Assembly: GCF_018332715.1 (NCBI RefSeq)
Contig: NZ_BOQP01000016.1
Coordinates: forward strand, 124,001-188,000
Reading direction: 5' to 3'
From: Winogradskya consettensis
Lineage (GTDB): Bacteria; Actinomycetota; Actinomycetes; Mycobacteriales; Micromonosporaceae
DNA: 64,000 nt
Each line of letters starts with the position of its first letter. Within the stretch, counting starts at the first letter, position 1. A model generated the notes under the pieces. It did no database searches. It saw only the letters and a list, made by a program, of their open reading frames with translations, and was not told where the DNA came from. Of this stretch, positions 15,462 to 23,732 are shown piece by piece. A program made the translations under genes and the position numbers.

Positions 15462-16235
15462 CTAATGCGAGCGGCGGCGCAGCGTACGGTCATAGTCCTG
15501 GAACCGCGCCTTCGCGATCACCGACCGGTCCGGGCCGCGCAGCACGATGCCCTCCGCGCGGCCCTGCCCCGAGTCGTCCAGGGCGACCAGCGTGCGGGGC
15601 AGCCGCTCGCCGAGGAAGCCGTGCATCTTCTCGATGTCGGTGGGCAGCTCGGCCGCGTCGATCGTGAACAGGCGCGGTGTGAGGTCCACCCCGGCGGCGT
15701 CGGCGGCCGGCTGCAGTTCGTGCTCGGCGAGGTACGTCTGGCCGCCACCTTCCCGCCACGCCGAGATCTGCTGCGGGGGCCACGCCAGCCGTGCGGCCAG
15801 ATCGTCGACGACGGCCACGTCGAACAGCCGCCAGCCGACCGCGCCCCGGGTGCTGTACTGCTTGGCCTGACCACCGATCTTGGCGCCGTACAACTCGAGG
15901 TAGTAGACCCGGGCCCGGTCGCCTGCCGGTAGCCGATCGGCCAGCGGCCTGAGGTTCTCGACGATGCCCTGCGAAGGGTTGCCGATGAGGTCGCCCTTCG
16001 CGTAGAGCAGCTCTTCGCGCGACCCGAGCAGGTAGGTGCCGTCGGGCAGCACGATGATCCGCGAGTTGGTGCCGTCGACCTTCTCGGTGGCGATGACCGG
16101 GCCGTCGAACGCGGTGGCGGGCTCGACGAGGTTGCCGTTGCGCGGGTCGAGCCGGTGGTAGGTGGGGATGGACGGGTACTTGGTGAGCGAGTTGAGGGCT
16201 CTCAGGTCGATCGCGCGTACGTCGAAGCCGGTCAT
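15462..16235 (-). CDS. RNA ligase-family nucleotidyltransferase (Rnl2-like)
   Basis: The 257-residue protein has the nucleotidyltransferase motifs of ATP-dependent RNA ligases: motif I EKVDGTN with adenylated lysine K52, motif III-like YYLELYGAKIGG, motif IV EGIVLRG and motif V IAKARF. The N-terminal LNSLTKYPSIPTYHRLDPRNG is typical of stand-alone Rnl2-like proteins of actinobacteria. It should transfer AMP to itself and then seal or modify RNA ends, but no tRNA-repair partner (kinase-phosphatase, RtcB or Hen1) is adjacent, so the substrate is open. No good ribosome site precedes the ATG. It is divergent from the polymer synthetase gene. Confidence 0.78.
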   Translation of the reverse strand: MTGFDVRAIDLRALNSLTKYPSIPTYHRLDPRNGNLVEPATAFDGPVIATEKVDGTNSRIIVLPDGTYLLGSREELLYAKGDLIGNPSQGIVENLRPLADRLPAGDRARVYYLELYGAKIGGQAKQYSTRGAVGWRLFDVAVVDDLAARLAWPPQQISAWREGGGQTYLAEHELQPAADAAGVDLTPRLFTIDAAELPTDIEKMHGFLGERLPRTLVALDDSGQGRAEGIVLRGPDRSVIAKARFQDYDRTLRRRSH

Positions 16236-16355
16236 CAGGCAATGCTGCCCGGCACGCCGGCCGGGTCACAAACCCTTTAGCGACCGGTGGGGCCGCTGTT
16301 CCGGTGCTCGCCGCAGGATCCGCCGGGGGTGTGTTGTCGGACACGAATCCGAAAT

Positions 16356-16382
16356 GTCCCCGTCGCTTGCGCCGATGGGGAC
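16356..16382. promoter_or_regulatory. Inverted repeat upstream of the polymer synthetase gene
   Basis: GTCCCCGTCG (16356-16365) and CGATGGGGAC (16373-16382) pair at 9 of 10 positions around a 7-nt loop, 50 bp before the GTG start at 16433. It could be an operator or a leader hairpin. Confidence 0.4.
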
Positions 16383-16432
16383 GTAGCGTGGACGGTTGCC
16401 CTGGACCGTGAGCTGGAGATGGAGCGCGCCTG

Positions 16433-19400
16433 GTGACTGTGACGACTGATCTGCGGTTGGTCACACTTCCTTCTATTGCCGAGGCGTCGCTCGCCCCGGC
16501 AGTGTTTCGCACCGACTCGGCGCCGGTGCGCCGCTCCCTGCTCGATGTTCTCGACGAGACCACGCGCGAGCACTCCCACGCCGCCGCCATCGACGACGGC
16601 ACCCGGATGCTGACCTACCGTCAGCTGGCCGACGAGGTCGACGTGCTGCGCGGCAGGCTGGCCGGGCACGGCATCGGGGTCGGCGACCGGGTCGGCGTAC
16701 GCGTGTCCTCCGGGTCCGTTGATCTTTATCTTGCGATCCTCGGGGTGCTCGCGGCGGGTGCGGCCTATGTGCCGGTCGACGCCGATGATCCCGAGGAGCG
16801 TGCTGAGCTCGTCTTCGGCGAGGCCGATGTCGCCGCGGTGCTGGGTGACGGCCTGACCGTCTCGATGCGGCGCGAGCCCGTGGGGGAGCCGGGGCGTCCC
16901 GGGCCCGGTGACGACGCCTGGATCATCTTCACGTCCGGCTCGACCGGCACGCCGAAGGGCGTCGCCGTCACGCACGGCTCGGCGGCCGCGTTCGTGGATG
17001 CCGAGGCGCAGCTGTTCCTGAGCGGTGACGACGCCGAGCCGATCGGGCCGGCCGACCGGGTGCTGGCGGGGCTGTCCGTGGCGTTCGACGCGTCCTGTGA
17101 AGAGATGTGGCTGGCGTGGCGGCACGGTGCCTGTCTCGTGCCGGCGGCCCGTTCGCTCGTGCGCAGCGGTGTCGATCTCGGTCCGTGGCTCGCCGGTCAG
17201 GGCATCACCGTCGTGTCGACCGTGCCCACGCTCGCCGCGCTGTGGCCCGTCGAGGCGCTCGATGACGTACGCCTGCTGATCTTCGGTGGTGAGGCCTGCC
17301 CACCGGAGCTCGCCGAGCGACTGGCTGTCGAGGGACGCGAGGTCTGGAACACCTACGGGCCGACCGAGGCGACCGTGGTGGCCTGCGGCGCCCGGCTGAC
17401 CGGTGAGGGGCCCGTGCGCATCGGGCTGCCGCTGCTCGGCTGGGAGCTTGCCGTGGTCGACGCGGCCGGTGAGCCGGTGGCGATGGGCGGGACGGGCGAG
17501 CTGGTGATCGGCGGGGTGGGACTCGCCCGCTACCTCGACGCCGCCAAGGACGCGGAGAAGTTCGCGCCGCTCGACTCGCTGGGCTGGCAGCGGGCCTACC
17601 GCAGCGGTGACATCGTGCGCGCGGAGCCCGAGGGCCTGCTGTTCGTCGGGCGCGGGGACGAGCAGGTCAAGCTTGGCGGGCGCCGGATCGAGCTGGGCGA
17701 GGTCGACGCCGCGCTGCAGGCACTTCCCGGGGTCGCCGGTGCGGCCGCCGCCGTGAAGAAGACCGCCGCGGGCAACCAGCTCCTGGTCGGCTATGTCGTG
17801 GTTCGTGAGGGCGCCGAGTTCGACACGACCGTTGCCGCGACGCAACTGCGGGAGCAGCTCCCGGCCGCTCTCGTGCCGTTGCTGGCCGTGGTCGACGAGC
17901 TTCCCACCCGGACGTCCGGCAAGGTCGACCGGAACGCCCTCCCGTGGCCGCTCGCGACCGCCAAGGACGGCGCCGCCGAGCTGACGGCGACCGAGGAGTG
18001 GCTCGCCGGCGGCTGGGAGGAGATCCTCGGCCTGCGTCCCGCCGAGGCGGACGCCGACTTCTTCACCCACGGCGGCGGCAGCCTCACCGCCGCGCAGCTC
18101 GTGGCGTGGATCCGTGCCAGCCACCCGCAGGTGTCGGTCGCCGACATCTACCAGAACCCGAGCCTGTCCGGCCTCGCCGCGGTGCTCGAAGGGCTCGACA
18201 CCACGGCGGCGGTCCGCCGCGACGTCCGGCCGACGCCCAGGCGGGCCGGGCTCATCCAGGGCCTGCTGCTGCTGCCGATGCTCGTGCTCGTCGGGCTGCG
18301 CTGGCTGACCTTGCTGGCCGGGCTCGGCAAGATCGCCGCCCTGATCGGGCCCGCGCCGTGGGCGCCGCCGGTCTCCTGGTGGTGGATCGCGGCCGGCTGG
18401 CTGGTGCTGTTCAGCGCGCCCGGGCGGATCGGTCTCGCGGCCGGGGCGGCCCGGCTGCTGCTGCGCGGCGTGGGCACCGGTGACTACCCGCGCGGTGGCG
18501 GCGTCCACCTGCGGCTCTGGGCCGCCGAGCGGTTCGCCGACCTGACCGGTGCGACCAGCGTCGCCGGCGCGTCCTGGATGATCACCTATGCGCGGGCGCT
18601 CGGGGCGCAGATCAGCCCCGACGTCGACCTGCACTCCGCGCCGCCGGTCACGGGCGCGCTGAAACTCGGCCGCGGCGCCGCCATCGAGCCCGAGGTCGAC
18701 CTCTCCGGGTACTGGGTCGACGGCGACGTCGTGCACATCGGCAAGATCCGCATCGGCGCCGGCGCCCGGGTCGGCGCGCGCAGCACCCTCATGCCCGGCG
18801 CCCGGGTCGGCAAGAACGCCTGGGTCTCCGCCGGCACCACCGTCTCCGGCGCCGTGCGCGCCGGGAAGAGTCACGGCGACTGGCCCGAGCCCCGCGTGGC
18901 CTCGTCGAAGCTGCGGTCCGGCTACTGGGCCGCTGCCTACGGGACGACCGCGCAGCTGCTGGGCCTGGTGTCCGTTCTCGCCGCCCTGCCGGGGCTCGCC
19001 CTGCTCGGCTGGACCCTCTCGGACGGGCTGAGCGCGGAGATCGCCTGGGTGATCCCGGTCGCGGCCGTCGCTTATTTCCTGGCGTACGCCGTGATCGTGC
19101 TGGTCGCCGTCCGGCTGCTCAGCATCGGGCTGCGCGAGGGCTACCACCCCGTCCAGGGCCGCGTGGCCTGGCAGGTGTGGGCCACCGAGCGGCTGATGGG
19201 CATGGCCCGCGTCGGGTTGTTCCCGCTCTACGCCAGCCTGTTCACACCGGTGTGGCTGCGGCTGCTCGGCGCCGAGGTCGGTCGTGGCGTCGAGGCGTCG
19301 ACCGTGCTCGCGGTGCCCGCCATGACCACGGTCGCCGACGGCGCGTTCCTGGCCGACGACACCATGGTCGCCACGTACGAGCTCAACCACGGCTGGCTGC

Positions 19401-20305
19401 GGGTCGCCCCGGCCCGCATCGGCAAGCAGGCGTTCCTCGGCAACTCGGGCATGACCGCCCCGGGCCGCTCGGTGCCCAAGCGCAGCCTGGTCGGGGTGCT
19501 CTCGTCGGCACCCCGCAAGGCGAAGAAGGGCTCGTCGTGGCTCGGTGCCCCGCCGATGCCGCTGCGCCGCACGGTCGAGGCCGCCGACACCAGCCGGACG
19601 TTCGACCCGCCGCTGCGGCTGAAGCTGGCCCGCGCGGCGATCGAGCTGTGCCGGATCGCCCCGGTGATGCTCGCCGCGGCCCTCGCCGTGCTCGTCCTCG
19701 CGACGCTCGACGTCGTGTGGCACAGCGCCGGTGGGTGGGCCGCCGCGCTCGCCGCCGGCCCGGTGATGTTCGCCGCCGCGCTCGTCGCCGGCGCTGTCTC
19801 GACGGCCGCCAAGTGGCTGCTGATCGGGCGGTTCCGGGTCGTCGACCACGCGCTCTGGACCTCGTTCGTGTGGCGCAACGAGCTCGCCGACACGTTCGTC
19901 GAGGTGCTCGGCGTGCCGTGGCTGGTCCGCTTCGCGACCGGCACGCCGCTGCTCCCCGCCTGGCTGCGCACGCTCGGCGCGAAGATCGGCCGGGGCGTCT
20001 GGCTGGAGACGTACTGGCTGCCCGAATATGATCTTGTCAGCCTGGGCGACGGGGCAACCGTGAACCGCGGTTGTGTGATTCAGACCCACTTGTTCCATGA
20101 TCGTGTCATGAGCATGGACGAGGTGACCCTGGGCGCCGGTGCCGCCCTCGGCCCGCACAGCATCGTGCTGCCCGGCGCGAGCATCGGCGCACGCACCACC
20201 GTCGGCCCCGGTTCCCTGGTCACCCGCGGCGACGCGGTCCCCCAGGACAGCCGCTGGCTGGGTAACCCGATCGCGACCTGGTCGGCCCCGGCCGGTCAGG
20301 CATGA
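16433..20305 (+). CDS. Pls/PosA-type non-ribosomal synthetase (amino acid homopolymer synthetase)
   Basis: The 1290-residue protein has a single NRPS adenylation domain (about 35-500: IIFTSGSTGTPKGVAVTH, NTYGPTEATV, YRSGDIV, GRGDEQVKLGGRRIELGEVD, RTSGKVDRNALP), a carrier domain (about 515-585, phosphopantetheine serine in FFTHGGGSLTAAQ), then a 700-residue membrane part with pairs of hydrophobic helices (about 605-680, 840-900, 1075-1130) alternating with three hexapeptide-rich left-handed beta-helix units. That is the layout of epsilon-poly-L-lysine synthetase (Pls) and relatives, which make isopeptide-linked cationic amino acid chains at the membrane. The monomer (lysine, ornithine, diaminobutyrate or other) is not determined here. 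Two peptidase genes follow. GTG start with GGAG upstream. Confidence 0.85.
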   Translation: MTVTTDLRLVTLPSIAEASLAPAVFRTDSAPVRRSLLDVLDETTREHSHAAAIDDGTRMLTYRQLADEVDVLRGRLAGHGIGVGDRVGVRVSSGSVDLYLAILGVLAAGAAYVPVDADDPEERAELVFGEADVAAVLGDGLTVSMRREPVGEPGRPGPGDDAWIIFTSGSTGTPKGVAVTHGSAAAFVDAEAQLFLSGDDAEPIGPADRVLAGLSVAFDASCEEMWLAWRHGACLVPAARSLVRSGVDLGPWLAGQGITVVSTVPTLAALWPVEALDDVRLLIFGGEACPPELAERLAVEGREVWNTYGPTEATVVACGARLTGEGPVRIGLPLLGWELAVVDAAGEPVAMGGTGELVIGGVGLARYLDAAKDAEKFAPLDSLGWQRAYRSGDIVRAEPEGLLFVGRGDEQVKLGGRRIELGEVDAALQALPGVAGAAAAVKKTAAGNQLLVGYVVVREGAEFDTTVAATQLREQLPAALVPLLAVVDELPTRTSGKVDRNALPWPLATAKDGAAELTATEEWLAGGWEEILGLRPAEADADFFTHGGGSLTAAQLVAWIRASHPQVSVADIYQNPSLSGLAAVLEGLDTTAAVRRDVRPTPRRAGLIQGLLLLPMLVLVGLRWLTLLAGLGKIAALIGPAPWAPPVSWWWIAAGWLVLFSAPGRIGLAAGAARLLLRGVGTGDYPRGGGVHLRLWAAERFADLTGATSVAGASWMITYARALGAQISPDVDLHSAPPVTGALKLGRGAAIEPEVDLSGYWVDGDVVHIGKIRIGAGARVGARSTLMPGARVGKNAWVSAGTTVSGAVRAGKSHGDWPEPRVASSKLRSGYWAAAYGTTAQLLGLVSVLAALPGLALLGWTLSDGLSAEIAWVIPVAAVAYFLAYAVIVLVAVRLLSIGLREGYHPVQGRVAWQVWATERLMGMARVGLFPLYASLFTPVWLRLLGAEVGRGVEASTVLAVPAMTTVADGAFLADDTMVATYELNHGWLRVAPARIGKQAFLGNSGMTAPGRSVPKRSLVGVLSSAPRKAKKGSSWLGAPPMPLRRTVEAADTSRTFDPPLRLKLARAAIELCRIAPVMLAAALAVLVLATLDVVWHSAGGWAAALAAGPVMFAAALVAGAVSTAAKWLLIGRFRVVDHALWTSFVWRNELADTFVEVLGVPWLVRFATGTPLLPAWLRTLGAKIGRGVWLETYWLPEYDLVSLGDGATVNRGCVIQTHLFHDRVMSMDEVTLGAGAALGPHSIVLPGASIGARTTVGPGSLVTRGDAVPQDSRWLGNPIATWSAPAGQA

Positions 20306-20394
20306 CCGACTGCACCGAGCCACGCCTGCCTGCAGCCGGCGACGGCCCGCAGCGGCGAGGGCCAGAAGGGCATGCCGAAGGTGAGTCGGCATGA
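20302..20394 (+). CDS. Tiny coupled ORF, copy 1 (30 residues)
   Basis: ATG at 20302 overlaps the TGA of the synthetase gene (ATGA), and its own TGA (20392-20394) overlaps the ATG of copy 2. The product begins MTDCTEPRLPAAGDG and is hydrophilic, with no recognisable domain. It lacks its own good ribosome site, so translation would depend on coupling. It may be a real leader or linker peptide or merely the trace of a duplicated intergenic region. Confidence 0.3.
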   Translation: MTDCTEPRLPAAGDGPQRRGPEGHAEGESA

Positions 20395-20479
20395 CCGACT
20401 GCACCGAGCCACGCCTGCCTGCAGCCGGCGACGGCCCGCAGCGGCGAGGGCCAGAAGGGCATGCCGAAGGTGACTCGGC
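20302..20479. repeat. 89-bp tandem duplication
   Basis: 20302-20390 and 20391-20479 are identical except for one base (GTGAGTCGGC versus GTGACTCGGC). The repeat begins at the ATG overlapping the synthetase stop and ends immediately before the ATG of the M1 peptidase gene. Each copy carries a GAAGGTGA ribosome-site-like sequence 6-7 nt before the following ATG. Confidence 0.95.
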
Positions 20480-20483
20480 ATGA
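20391..20483 (+). CDS. Tiny coupled ORF, copy 2 (30 residues)
   Basis: Copy 2 of the duplicated mini-ORF differs from copy 1 by one residue (Glu to Asp near the end). It has GAAGGTGA upstream, supplied by copy 1, and its TGA overlaps the M1 peptidase ATG (20480). The 89-bp period, one short of 90, preserves the ATGA overlap at each junction. Confidence 0.3.
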   Translation: MTDCTEPRLPAAGDGPQRRGPEGHAEGDSA

Positions 20484-21823
20484 CGCCTAAGTTACCTGGT
20501 CCGCGGGGTGCCAAGCCGGGGGCGGACCACTCGCAGGACTCGTACCTGCCGGAGCACGGCAACGGCGGGTACCGGGTGGAGCACTACGACCTGGACCTGG
20601 AATACCGGATCACGTCCAACCGGCTCGGCGGCAAGGCGACCATCACCGCCGTGGCCGGTCAGGCGCTGTCCCGGTTCTCGCTCGATCTCGGGCGTTTCCG
20701 GGTGCAGGACGTGCGGGTGGACGGGTGGCCGGCGAAGCACCTCCAGCGCGGCCACAAGCTTTTCATCAAGCCCCAGCGCCCGATCGACGACGGCGACACG
20801 TTCCGCGTCGACATCCGGTATTCGGGGACGCCGCTGCCCATTTCCGGCCGGTGGGGTGACATCGGGTGGGACGAGCTGACCGACGGCGTGCTCGTCGCGA
20901 GCCAGCCGAACGGGGCACCGTCGTGGTTCCCGTGCGACGACCAGCCCGCGGCCAAGGCGACGTATCGGGTGGCGTTGACGGTCGCTTCCGCGTACGCCGT
21001 GCTGGTGACCGGTGATCTTGTCTCGAAATGGCGTGGTGCGGGCGCGACCAGCTGGGTCTATGAGCGCCGCGAACCCACGTCGCCCTATCTGATGAGCGTC
21101 CAGATCGGACGTTACGAGATGATGGAGCTCGCCGCGCCCGGCCCGATCAAGCAGCGCGCCGCCATCCCGCCGAGGTTGCGCGCGGGCGCCGCCTACGACC
21201 TCGGCCGGCACGACGAGATCATGGCGACGATGCAGCGCTACTTCGGGCCGTACCCCTTCAAGGAGTACGTGCTCGTGGTGGCCGACGACGAGCTCGACGA
21301 CCCGATCGAGGCGCAGGGGATGGCCATCTTCGGCGCCAACCACATCGACGGGAAGCGCACCCACGAGCGGCTGGTCGTGCACGAGCTGGCGCATCAGTGG
21401 TTCGGCAACAGCCTCACGGTCGCGGACTGGCGTCACATCTGGCTCAACGAGGGCTTCGCGACGTACGCGGAATGGCTGTGGTCCGAGGTCAGCGGTGGTC
21501 TCCCGGCGGACACCCTCGCGGCCCAGTGGCACGGCTACCTCGCGGTCAGCGCGGCCGGCATCCGGGTGGTGGACCCGGGCGTCGACGCGATGTTCGACCC
21601 GGCCGTCTACAAGCGCGGCGCGCTCACCCTGCACGCCCTGCGCAAGAAGGTCGGCGCCGGCTCGTTCTTCCCGATGGTCCGCGCCTGGGTGGCCGAGCAC
21701 CAGCACGCGACGGTGACCAGCGAGGACTTCCGGGCACACGCGCAGCGCTTCTCCCGCGAACCCCTCGACGGGCTGTTCAAGGAGTGGCTCGACACGCCGG
21801 CACTGCCCCCGCTGCCCCGGTGA
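20480..21823 (+). CDS. M1-family zinc aminopeptidase (short form)
   Basis: The 447-residue protein has the M1 N-terminal beta-sandwich (about 20-190) and gluzincin domain with the exopeptidase-type loop replaced by EAQGMAIFGANHI (usually GAMEN) and the zinc site HELAHQWFGN, with the third ligand Glu in NEGFATYAEW. It lacks the ERAP1-like C-terminal domain, as short actinobacterial M1 proteins do. There is no signal peptide. It would remove amino-terminal residues from peptides. Because the Pls polymer of Streptomyces is degraded by a zinc aminopeptidase, I infer a role in degrading or trimming the cationic polymer made by the upstream synthetase. It starts immediately after the 89-bp duplication. 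Confidence 0.85.
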   Translation: MTPKLPGPRGAKPGADHSQDSYLPEHGNGGYRVEHYDLDLEYRITSNRLGGKATITAVAGQALSRFSLDLGRFRVQDVRVDGWPAKHLQRGHKLFIKPQRPIDDGDTFRVDIRYSGTPLPISGRWGDIGWDELTDGVLVASQPNGAPSWFPCDDQPAAKATYRVALTVASAYAVLVTGDLVSKWRGAGATSWVYERREPTSPYLMSVQIGRYEMMELAAPGPIKQRAAIPPRLRAGAAYDLGRHDEIMATMQRYFGPYPFKEYVLVVADDELDDPIEAQGMAIFGANHIDGKRTHERLVVHELAHQWFGNSLTVADWRHIWLNEGFATYAEWLWSEVSGGLPADTLAAQWHGYLAVSAAGIRVVDPGVDAMFDPAVYKRGALTLHALRKKVGAGSFFPMVRAWVAEHQHATVTSEDFRAHAQRFSREPLDGLFKEWLDTPALPPLPR

Positions 21824-21901
21824 GGGACGGCCGATTCCTGGTGGCACCCGCGTCGCCGCCCGTGTTCTGATGGAACGCGTCGAGCTCCTGGAGGCGAAGC
21901 G

Positions 21902-23263
21902 ATGACCGAGTTGAGCACCCCGCCGTGGGCCGGGACGAAGCCTCCGTGGCTGGCCGACGACAGCCCCGGCTTCCTGGCCCGCATCGGCCAGGGCTGGGCC
22001 GAACGCGACGTCCCCGCCCCGGTCGATCCGGCCGCGGCGCGGGCTGCTGCCGCGCACCGGGCCCGGCTCAGCGCCGCACTGCCCGGCCAGACCCTGGTCC
22101 TGGCAGCCGGGCAGGCCCGGCCCCGCAACGGTGACGCGGACCACCCGTTCCGCGCGGACAGCGACTTCGTATGGGCGACGTCGTGTCAGGTCGAAGGGTC
22201 GGTGCTGGTCATGACACCGGCACCGGGCGGCCACGACGCGGTGCTCTACCTGCCCGCACCGGCAGGGCCCGGGGAGCGCGACTTCTACGCGAGCGCGGCG
22301 CACGGCGAGCTGTGGGTGGGGCCGTCCGCGGGCCTCGACGCGTGGTCGGCGGCCCTTGATCTGCCGGTCCGGCCCCGCTCGGCGCTCAGGACGCCCGACC
22401 CCTCGCCCGACGCCGATCTGCAGCGGGTCGTCGCCGACCTGCGCATGATCAAGGACGACTGGGAGATCGCCCAGCTGCGCGAGGCGATCGACCACACCGT
22501 CGCGGGGTTCGCGGCCGTGGCCGACGAGGTGCCGCGCGCGGTCGCCGACGGGCTGGGGGAGCGCTGGCTGCAGGGCACCTTCGACAGGTACGCGCGGACG
22601 TTCGGCAACGGCCCCGGCTACAGCACGATCGTCGGCTCCGGTGACCACGCCCCGATCCTGCACTGGGTCCGCTGCGACGGCCCGGTCCGGCCCGGTGAGA
22701 CGTTGCTGCTCGACATGGGCGTGGAGGCGAGGTCGCTCTACACCGCCGACGTGACCCGGACGATCCCGGTGGGCGGCGCCTTCTCACCCGTTCAGCGGCA
22801 GGTGCACGATCTGGTCGAGGCCTCCCACCGGGCGGGTATGGACCAGGTGCGCCCCGGCGGTCTGTTCTCCGACTTCCACTTCGCCTCCCTGGAGGTCCTC
22901 GCCCGCGGCCTGCACGACTGGGGCCTGCTGCCGGTCTCGGTGGACGAGGCACTCGCACCGCGGGGCCAGGAGCACCGCCGCTACATCGTCTGCGGCATCG
23001 GTCACCACCTCGGCCTCGACGTGCACGATTGCGGCTCGTCGAACTACGACCAGTACCAGGGCGCGCCGCTCCGGTCCGGCATGGTGCTGACCGTCGAGCC
23101 CGGCCTGTACTTCCACGCCCACGACGAGACGCTGCCACCGGAGCTGCGCGGCATCGGCGTACGCATCGAGGACGACCTCCTGGTGACCGCGACCGGGCAT
23201 GACGTTCTCTCCGGAGCCCTGCCGATCGACGCCGCCGGCCTGGAGAAGTGGGCCGCCCGCTGA
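21902..23263 (+). CDS. M24-family Xaa-Pro aminopeptidase (aminopeptidase P-like)
   Basis: The ATG at 21902 follows CTGGAGG. The 453-residue cytoplasmic protein has the creatinase-type N-terminal domain (AGQARPRNGDADHPFRADSDF) and the pita-bread catalytic domain with dinuclear metal ligands in LLLDMGVEA, YTADVTRTIPV, GIGHHLGLDVHD, LTVEPGLYF and GIRVEDDL (read GVRIEDDL in the sequence). It cleaves the residue preceding proline. It lies 78 bp downstream of the M1 gene on the same strand and is probably co-expressed. Aminopeptidase P in a polymer locus may serve housekeeping turnover rather than the polymer itself. Confidence 0.85.
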   Translation: MTELSTPPWAGTKPPWLADDSPGFLARIGQGWAERDVPAPVDPAAARAAAAHRARLSAALPGQTLVLAAGQARPRNGDADHPFRADSDFVWATSCQVEGSVLVMTPAPGGHDAVLYLPAPAGPGERDFYASAAHGELWVGPSAGLDAWSAALDLPVRPRSALRTPDPSPDADLQRVVADLRMIKDDWEIAQLREAIDHTVAGFAAVADEVPRAVADGLGERWLQGTFDRYARTFGNGPGYSTIVGSGDHAPILHWVRCDGPVRPGETLLLDMGVEARSLYTADVTRTIPVGGAFSPVQRQVHDLVEASHRAGMDQVRPGGLFSDFHFASLEVLARGLHDWGLLPVSVDEALAPRGQEHRRYIVCGIGHHLGLDVHDCGSSNYDQYQGAPLRSGMVLTVEPGLYFHAHDETLPPELRGIGVRIEDDLLVTATGHDVLSGALPIDAAGLEKWAAR

Positions 23264-23351
23264 CCACGGCCGGGGAGCGCCGCCTGCCGTTCATGGTGGG
23301 CGGGCCGATACGATCGCAGCCGTACATCGGTGGGCGGTTATCGGAGGTCAC

Positions 23352-23732
23352 GTGGCACGGGATGACATCTCGCGGGGCGAAGCGGAACGGCTGCGCGCGC
23401 TGGGCGGGGACGACCGGGTGGCCGCGACGTTCGACGTGCTCGCCGGCAAGGGTGTGCTGTGGGTGTGGGGGGACGAGTTCGACACCCTGTTCACCGAGGA
23501 CGCGCGGCGCACGACCCTGCTGCCGATCTGGCCCTATGCCACCGTGGCCCAGCTGGAGAACGAGGAGGACGCCGAGCCGGGGGAGCACCCGATCGCGATT
23601 CCCGTGGACGAGTTCCTGAAGGAGTGGCTGCCGCAGCTCGAGGAGGACGACGCGGACATCGCGATCTTCCCCGTCGACGGGCACAACGCCGGCCAGCTCA
23701 CGCTCAAGGAATTCCGCGCGAAACTCAACTGA
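23352..23732 (+). CDS. DUF2750-family protein
   Basis: The GTG at 23352 is preceded by GGAGG at 5-6 nt, so I chose it over upstream frames. The 126-residue acidic protein fits the DUF2750 pattern: GKGVLWVWGDEF, LLPIWPYATVAQLEN, HPIAIPVDEFLKEWLPQLEEDDADIAIFP (in part) and a final LTLKEFRAKL. Members are small soluble proteins of unknown function, sometimes next to immunity genes. The stop overlaps the convergent LLM gene's stop by 8 bp. Confidence 0.7.
   Translation: MARDDISRGEAERLRALGGDDRVAATFDVLAGKGVLWVWGDEFDTLFTEDARRTTLLPIWPYATVAQLENEEDAEPGEHPIAIPVDEFLKEWLPQLEEDDADIAIFPVDGHNAGQLTLKEFRAKLN

Noticed and set aside
16277..20404. A 1375-codon open frame on the minus strand
   Set aside because: It is the antisense shadow of the polymer synthetase gene: composition is Gly/Arg/Asp-rich without any domain, while the plus strand has a full set of adenylation, carrier and beta-helix motifs.
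20296..20562. Several short minus-strand ORFs in the 89-bp duplication
   Set aside because: They are reverse-strand readings of the duplicated mini-ORF region with no start signals.
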